Assembly: GCA_937877565.1 (NCBI GenBank)
Contig: CALFJB010000091.1
Coordinates: forward strand, 1 to 5,520
Source: an uncultured Selenomonadales bacterium
Lineage (GTDB): Bacteria; Bacillota; Negativicutes; Selenomonadales; Selenomonadaceae
Reading direction: 5' to 3'
Length of the DNA stretch: 5,520 bases
Below the pieces are notes generated by a model. The model was not told the DNA's origin, did no database searches, and saw only the letters and a list, made by a program, of their open reading frames with translations. The position numbers and the translations under genes are program-made. This document shows positions 1 through 3,797 of the stretch, one piece after another (the first letter of the stretch is position 1; each line of letters opens with the position of its first letter).

Positions 1-224
1 TTGAATTTACTCAGTATCTGTAAATTATTTCAGTTTAATACTCGATTTGAATTTAATCAGTATCTGTAAATTATTTCAGTTTAATACTCGATTTGAATTT
101 ACTCAGTATCTGTAAATTATTTCAGTTTAATACTCGATTTGAATTTACTCAATATCTGTAAATTATTTTCAGTTTAATACTCGATTTGAATTTACTCAAT
201 ATCTGTAAATTATTTTCAGTTTAA
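1..224. repeat. 46-bp tandem direct repeat array, five copies, upstream of wbaP
   Basis: Copies begin at 1, 47, 93, 139 and 186, each with TTGAATTTA. The first three are 46 bp, the fourth is 47 bp, and the fifth diverges after CAGTTTA near 224. Copy 2 has one C-to-A change at 56. Copies 4 and 5 share a G-to-A change (CTCAATATC for CTCAGTATC) and an extra T in the T-run, so they form a subfamily made by later duplication. Each unit contains an AATTTA/TAAATT dyad with an 11-nt loop and an imperfect dyad starting CTG and ending CAG. No coding frame runs through it and there are no unique spacers. The array ends about 40 bp before the wbaP start, so it occupies the likely promoter or leader region of that gene. 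It starts exactly at the window edge and may be longer. Confidence 0.95.
186..213 (+). promoter_or_regulatory. weak promoter-like boxes in the last 46-bp repeat
   Basis: TTGAAT (186-191) is followed after 16 bp by AATTAT (208-213), a loose match to sigma-70/sigma-A -35 and -10 boxes, about 51 bp before the wbaP start. The same pair occurs in every repeat copy, so the array could present several equivalent sites. The -10 match is only 4 of 6 in an AT-rich stretch, so chance is a real alternative. Confidence 0.22.
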
Positions 225-247
225 ACGCTGGTAACTTAAAATTTTTT

Positions 248-256
248 AAAGGAGGG
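248..256 (+). promoter_or_regulatory. strong ribosome binding site of wbaP
   Basis: AAAGGAGGG ends 8 nt before the ATG at 265. This near-consensus Shine-Dalgarno site fixes the wbaP start and is typical of Firmicutes-like translation signals. Confidence 0.88.
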
Positions 257-264
257 AGAATTTT

Positions 265-1665
265 ATGAAACGCCTGCTTCCAAAAATTACTTTCATGGCT
301 TGCGATTATCTTGCTATCGTCGCCGCCGAATTTATTTCATTTTTCATCAGAAACGCCGCTGATTTCTGGTACAACGTGCATTATTCCTACTCCTACTCCT
401 ACGTTTTCATTTTCGTGCCGGGTCTTTTCATAATCTTCCTGACTCAAGCTCATTCTTATAAACAAATGAAACCTATCGTTGATACTATGCGCGATATTTT
501 TTTTGCTGTATTTTACGGCTGGATCGCTGCCATTATCGTTATTTATTTCCTCAAAGCTAGTAACCAAGCCTCGCGCCTTTTCATTTTATTGCTCCTTCCT
601 TCCGTACTTTTCAATGTCTGCATTCTTCGTTATATCGTTATGAAATTCCTCAAAAAAAATAACCTGTTCACCGAAAAAGTTATTCTCGTCGGCGCAGGAA
701 AAACCGCTGAACGGATTATTAAATTTTGGAATGAAGATTTGGGTTACCGCTACGTTATTGCCGGTATTCTTGATGACAATCCTATTTCTAAAACTATTCC
801 TAAAAATTTTCCTATTATCGGCGGTTTCAACAATTTAAAAAACGCCGCTAAAACTTACAAAGTTAATACCGTCATTATCGCCGCTCCAGGTATCAGTAAG
901 GAAAATCTTCAAAATTTAATTACTAAAATTCAAAGTTCCGTCGAACATATTTCTTTCATTCCGGATTTAATTGGTACTCCTATGAGCAGCGTTGACACTT
1001 CCATTTTATTCAGTGAAGAAATTTTAATGCTCAATCTGCGTAACAATCTTGCTAATCCTTACAATCGTTTTATTAAGCGCGTTTTTGATTTAATCGCTAC
1101 TATTCTGGGCGGCATTGCTATTTCTCCTATTTTACTTGCTATCGCCATTGCCGTTGCCATTGATAATCACGGCAATATTATTTTTGCTCATCGCCGCGTC
1201 GGTATTGCCGGCAAACATTTCTACTGCTATAAATTTCAAACTATGAAACAGGGATTCGATTTACAACAGTATCTTAACGATAACCCAGACGCTAAAAAAG
1301 AATGGGAAGATTCTTTCAAACTGACCAACGATCCGCGCGTTACCAAACTTGGGGCTATTCTTAGAAAATCTTCGCTTGATGAACTTCCTCAACTTTTCAA
1401 CGTACTAAAAGGCGATATGTCTTTAGTTGGACCTCGTCCTATTGTCGATAAAGAAATTCACAAATACGGCAAATTTATTCGTGAATATTTTTTAGTTCCT
1501 CCCGGTATTACTGGTATGTGGCAAGTTTCTGGCAGGTCTGATACTACTTACCCAGAACGCGTTGCTATGGATACTTGGTACGTTCGTAATTGGTCTGTCT
1601 GGATTGATATTCTTTACCTTTTCAAAACTGTTAAAGCCGTTCTTTCCGGCAAAGGTGCTTATTAA
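265..1665 (+). CDS. wbaP: WbaP-type undecaprenyl-phosphate hexose-1-phosphate transferase (polyprenyl-phosphate galactosephosphotransferase family)
   Basis: This inner-membrane enzyme moves a sugar-1-phosphate, classically galactose-1-phosphate from UDP-Gal, onto undecaprenyl phosphate and so starts O-antigen, capsule or exopolysaccharide units. The 466 residues match the usual WbaP layout. Four hydrophobic segments (about 9-29, 46-62, 79-96, 104-122) precede a Rossmann-like domain (about 137-235, with VILVGAGKTAE). A further hydrophobic helix at 273-300 leads into the catalytic domain: HRRVG near 309, YKFQTM at 322-327, DPRVTKLG at 356-363, SLDELPQ at 370-376 with the Asp-Glu pair, SLVGPRP at 386-392, and PGITGMWQVSGRSDTTY at 413-429. 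The spacer before DPR (about 331-355) and the C-terminal WYVRNWSVW favour WbaP over shorter PglC-like enzymes. A Gln replaces the common Arg of KFRTM. The ATG has a strong ribosome binding site 8 nt upstream. The sugar used cannot be read from sequence; a glucose-specific paralogue is possible. Confidence 0.92.
   Translation: MKRLLPKITFMACDYLAIVAAEFISFFIRNAADFWYNVHYSYSYSYVFIFVPGLFIIFLTQAHSYKQMKPIVDTMRDIFFAVFYGWIAAIIVIYFLKASNQASRLFILLLLPSVLFNVCILRYIVMKFLKKNNLFTEKVILVGAGKTAERIIKFWNEDLGYRYVIAGILDDNPISKTIPKNFPIIGGFNNLKNAAKTYKVNTVIIAAPGISKENLQNLITKIQSSVEHISFIPDLIGTPMSSVDTSILFSEEILMLNLRNNLANPYNRFIKRVFDLIATILGGIAISPILLAIAIAVAIDNHGNIIFAHRRVGIAGKHFYCYKFQTMKQGFDLQQYLNDNPDAKKEWEDSFKLTNDPRVTKLGAILRKSSLDELPQLFNVLKGDMSLVGPRPIVDKEIHKYGKFIREYFLVPPGITGMWQVSGRSDTTYPERVAMDTWYVRNWSVWIDILYLFKTVKAVLSGKGAY
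385..402 (+). repeat. three TCCTAC hexamers inside wbaP
   Basis: Three exact TCCTAC units encode Ser-Tyr three times (residues 41-46), between the first and second membrane segments of WbaP. Gain or loss of a unit would keep the frame and change only a short loop. Confidence 0.85.
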
Positions 1666-2360
1666 ACTTCTCGCTTTAACAATGCTATCACTGAATTCAC
1701 TATCCCTATTACTGCATACGTTGCAAATATCGCTGTCAGTACTCCTTCTACATTTCCTGTTGCATATATTATCGATACTAACATTACTGCCGCTAATATT
1801 TTTGACAACAGGTATATTTCTTCGGCTCCGTCTCCTTTAAAATTCGGGTAATGCACGTGGCTTACCATCAGATACCCTACTATTATTATTGTTATTGGGT
1901 ATATCATTCCGTAATTTTCTGGTTGTATATTTAACTCCGTGAATAGCATTGTTGTTGTTGCTACTATGCAGCCTCCCGCCGGTATTGCTAACCCCATAAA
2001 ATAGCCGTGTACTATATCTGTTGATACATTGAATCGCGCCAATCTCCACATTCCACACAGCGCAAATATTATTGCCGCTGCCTTGCCCAATGTTCCAAAC
2101 TGATGCAGGCTATAACTATACGCCAATAATGCCGGGGCTATTCCAAAACTGCCTAAATCACATAGCGAATCCATTTCCTTCCCAAATTCTGATGCTACTC
2201 CAAAATATCTTGCCAATCTCCCGTCCATTCCATCTGCTACCAATGCCATTAATATAAATACCCCGCTGTTATAATAATTCCCTTCGTACGTTGATAGGAT
2301 ACTTAGCATTCCAAAGAATAAATTGGCAGCTGTACAGGCGTTTGGGATAATCGCTTTCAT
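1662..2360 (-). CDS. pssA: CDP-diacylglycerol--serine O-phosphatidyltransferase (phosphatidylserine synthase)
   Basis: It makes phosphatidylserine from CDP-diacylglycerol and L-serine in the inner membrane, the substrate for the neighbouring Psd. The 232 residues contain the full CDP-alcohol phosphatidyltransferase signature: D46-G47-x2-A50-R51-x8-G60-x3-D64-x3-D68, the metal and CDP binding site. The serine-synthase subgroup is supported by CGMWRLARFNV at 102-112 and FMGLAIPAGG at 121-130. About six to eight hydrophobic segments cover the chain, as expected for this family. The ATG overlaps the psd stop (ATGA, 2360-2357) and is preceded by AGGGGTGAT at 2372-2364, close to the anti-Shine-Dalgarno complement, so it is coupled to psd. 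Its stop overlaps the stop of convergent wbaP by 4 bp. Codon use is unlike wbaP and tagA: by hand count 21 of 24 Ile codons are ATA, and third positions are mostly purines. Function is confident. Confidence 0.95.
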   Translation of the reverse strand: MKAIIPNACTAANLFFGMLSILSTYEGNYYNSGVFILMALVADGMDGRLARYFGVASEFGKEMDSLCDLGSFGIAPALLAYSYSLHQFGTLGKAAAIIFALCGMWRLARFNVSTDIVHGYFMGLAIPAGGCIVATTTMLFTELNIQPENYGMIYPITIIIVGYLMVSHVHYPNFKGDGAEEIYLLSKILAAVMLVSIIYATGNVEGVLTAIFATYAVIGIVNSVIALLKREV

Positions 2361-2983
2361 TTTATCACCCCTATTACTGTTTCGCCCCCGCGTACTTTCT
2401 GCCCTTTGTGTACCATTATTGTTACTTTATCTGGCACTACTATTTCTGTACAGGAACCGAATCGGATCAACCCGTACAGGTCTCCTTTTTTTAGCACGTC
2501 GTCCAACGTTACCCAACTTACTATTCTCCGCGCCAATATCCCCGCTATCTGCGTTACTGTTACTCGCAGCCTCTCATTCTCTATCCCTATCAAATGCCTC
2601 TCATTTTCATAGCCCACGCTGTCTTTGTACGCGGGGCGAAATCTACCGCACACATATTTTTGAATTTTAATAGTCCCTGCTATAGGGGCGCGGTTCACAT
2701 GGACGTCGAAGACGGAGAGGAAGATAATAACCTTGTAGCAGGGGGCGTGAATGAAATCGTCGGAGTCGAGGTGGACAATATCTTGAACAGTGCCGTCGGC
2801 GGGCGCGACGATTAAATTTTCATTGGTGGGGATAATTCGTTTAGGATTTCTGAAGAAATAGAGACAGTAAACCGTCAAAACGGCGGGTAGAATAGCGGCG
2901 TAATGATTAAGGCAGAAATAAACGATAAGTGCGATGGCGAAGAACGTAGCGGCGAAGTAGTAGCCTTCCCGAATAATAGTCAA
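2357..2983 (-). CDS. psd: phosphatidylserine decarboxylase proenzyme, short (archaeal-type) form
   Basis: A pyruvoyl-dependent enzyme that converts phosphatidylserine to phosphatidylethanolamine at the membrane. At 208 residues it fits the short family rather than the ~300-residue E. coli form. Two hydrophobic stretches at the N-terminus (about 8-25 and 28-44) are followed by FFRNPKR (43-49), APADGTV (60-66, Asp63), DVHVNRAP (93-100, His95), ENER (126-129) and RFGS (174-177). By family knowledge the chain cuts itself between Gly176 and Ser177, and Ser177 becomes the pyruvoyl group; Asp63 and His95 are the likely processing partners. The start is TTG, sharing TTGA with the tagA stop and preceded by GGAGAG. 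It overlaps pssA by 4 bp, so substrate maker and user are coupled. Oddity: the first 100 codons use only ATT/ATC for Ile (12 of 12), while codons 101-208 use ATA in 10 of 13. Confidence 0.94.
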   Translation of the reverse strand: MTIIREGYYFAATFFAIALIVYFCLNHYAAILPAVLTVYCLYFFRNPKRIIPTNENLIVAPADGTVQDIVHLDSDDFIHAPCYKVIIFLSVFDVHVNRAPIAGTIKIQKYVCGRFRPAYKDSVGYENERHLIGIENERLRVTVTQIAGILARRIVSWVTLDDVLKKGDLYGLIRFGSCTEIVVPDKVTIMVHKGQKVRGGETVIGVIK

Positions 2984-3678
2984 GATTTTTCACTCTCCGA
3001 ATTTTTGTAAACTTTGAAGACGAATTTAGGTAAAGCGATGAGGCGTCCTGCGCGACTTGGTTGCAGTAAAGCGCGGAACAGCCATTCCAATTTGGCGCGT
3101 TGCATCCACATTGGGGCACGTGGGGTATTGCCCGCCAAGACATCGAAAGTACCGCCGACTCCTATGCAGACTGGGACATTTAATTTATCAAGATTGTTAA
3201 AAATCCATTTTTCCTGCTTCGGGACTCCCAAACCGACCAGTAAAATATCAGCGTTTGTGGCATTAATATCAGCAATAATTTTTGGTTCCTCGACTTTTGA
3301 AAAGAAACCGTTACGAGTACCTACGACGCTGGGGAAATTTTCGGCAGCTTTTTTGGCAACTCCGGGGGCTGCGCCGAAGAAGTAGGATTTATAGTTTTTG
3401 TGCAGTAAATTTGTAACCAAGTCAACTCCGGCAACTCGTTCGGGCATATTAAAGCCGAGATGACGCGCTGCCCAGACTGTACCTGCTCCGTCAGGGGTAA
3501 CCATTGCCGCTGAATTTAAAATTTGTTTAAGTTCAAAATCGTGCGTGGCAAGCATTAACATTTCAGCGTTGGCAGTTGCAATCAGGGACGGCTTTTTCAG
3601 TAAAATAAGTTCGTCGATTTTTTGCATTGCTTGAGCCATTGTAACGCAATCGACATTGACTCCCAAAATTTCCGCCAT
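2980..3678 (-). CDS. tagA: WecG/TagA/CpsF family glycosyltransferase (GT26)
   Basis: Enzymes of this family add the second sugar, usually N-acetylmannosamine(uronic acid), to undecaprenyl-diphospho-GlcNAc on the inner face of the membrane, in teichoic acid linkage units, enterobacterial common antigen or other surface glycans. The 232 residues show the family motifs in order: TANAE (35-39), TPDGAGTVWAAR (61-72, with candidate catalytic Asp63), ERVAGVDL (80-87), FFGAAPG (100-106), VGLGVPKQEKW (148-158), GVGGTFDVLAG (173-183) and RAKLEWLFRALLQPSR (194-209). The basic, hydrophobic C-terminus (about 203-226) matches the membrane-binding tail of the family. The ATG follows AAGGGAG (3693-3687) by 8 nt. 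The gene lies 119 bp after glmS and overlaps psd by 4 bp. Acceptor and donor cannot be fixed from sequence; in a Gram-negative-type host it more likely serves a surface polysaccharide than teichoic acid. Confidence 0.92.
   Translation of the reverse strand: MAEILGVNVDCVTMAQAMQKIDELILLKKPSLIATANAEMLMLATHDFELKQILNSAAMVTPDGAGTVWAARHLGFNMPERVAGVDLVTNLLHKNYKSYFFGAAPGVAKKAAENFPSVVGTRNGFFSKVEEPKIIADINATNADILLVGLGVPKQEKWIFNNLDKLNVPVCIGVGGTFDVLAGNTPRAPMWMQRAKLEWLFRALLQPSRAGRLIALPKFVFKVYKNSESEKS
2993..2998 (-). promoter_or_regulatory. ribosome binding site supporting the TTG start of psd
   Basis: On the minus strand GGAGAG (2998-2993) lies 9 nt before the TTG at 2983, inside the last codons of tagA. 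No ATG occurs near the conserved N-terminus, and the 4-bp TTGA overlap with the tagA stop is the usual spacing for coupled genes, so TTG is the best start. Confidence 0.7.
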
Positions 3679-3693
3679 TGAAAAAACTCCCTT

Positions 3694-3720
3694 GCAAATT
3701 TGATGAATAAGAAAATTTGC
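3694..3720 (-). other. 8-bp perfect inverted repeat just upstream of the tagA ribosome binding site
   Basis: GCAAATTT (3694-3701) and AAATTTGC (3713-3720) can pair with an 11-nt loop. The hairpin abuts the AAGGGAG site of tagA (3693-3687). It exists because the repeat copy nearest tagA has A where the other two have C. It has no U-tract in the minus-strand direction, so it does not look like an intrinsic terminator. A role in RNA stability or translation is possible but unproven. Confidence 0.5.
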
Positions 3721-3779
3721 TCAATGTGATGAATAAGAACATTTGCTCAATGTGATGAATAAGAACATTTGCTCAATGT
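3702..3779. repeat. 26-bp tandem repeat, three copies, between glmS and tagA
   Basis: Copies at 3702-3727, 3728-3753 and 3754-3779 each start with GATGAATAAGAA and end with CTCAATGT. The second and third are identical; the first differs at one base (AAAATTTGC for ACATTTGC). In the two identical copies ACATT and AATGT form a 5-bp dyad around TGCTC. The array fills most of the 119-bp gap between the glmS stop and the tagA start, so it lies in the leader of the tagA-psd-pssA unit if that is transcribed separately, or in the glmS-tagA intercistronic RNA otherwise. No unique spacers occur between copies, and the unit does not resemble the 46-bp array. Confidence 0.95.
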
Positions 3780-3797
3780 GACACTCTAACCTGTTTC

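Noticed and set aside
1..224. CRISPR array
   Set aside because: Copies are directly joined with no variable spacers. The 26-bp array at 3702-3779 fails for the same reason.
1562..1840. Plus-strand 92-codon hydrophobic frame across the wbaP-pssA junction
   Set aside because: It overlaps the conserved C-terminus of WbaP in another frame and the pssA antisense strand; it is explained by the T-rich composition.
2323..2670. Plus-strand open frame of 115 codons, Leu/Ser-rich, opposite psd and pssA
   Set aside because: It lies antisense to well-conserved genes and is open because their purine-ending codons leave few stops on the opposite strand. It has no recognisable motif.
2590..2683. Replication origin or terminus at the skew reversal
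   Set aside because: The point lies within an intact psd gene with no DnaA boxes or AT-rich unwinding region seen, and the change is sharper than usual replication skew. A whole-genome skew plot would be needed to revive it.
3679..3797. Intrinsic terminator after glmS
   Set aside because: The dyads in the gap are short and AT-rich and are not followed by a U-run on the minus strand.
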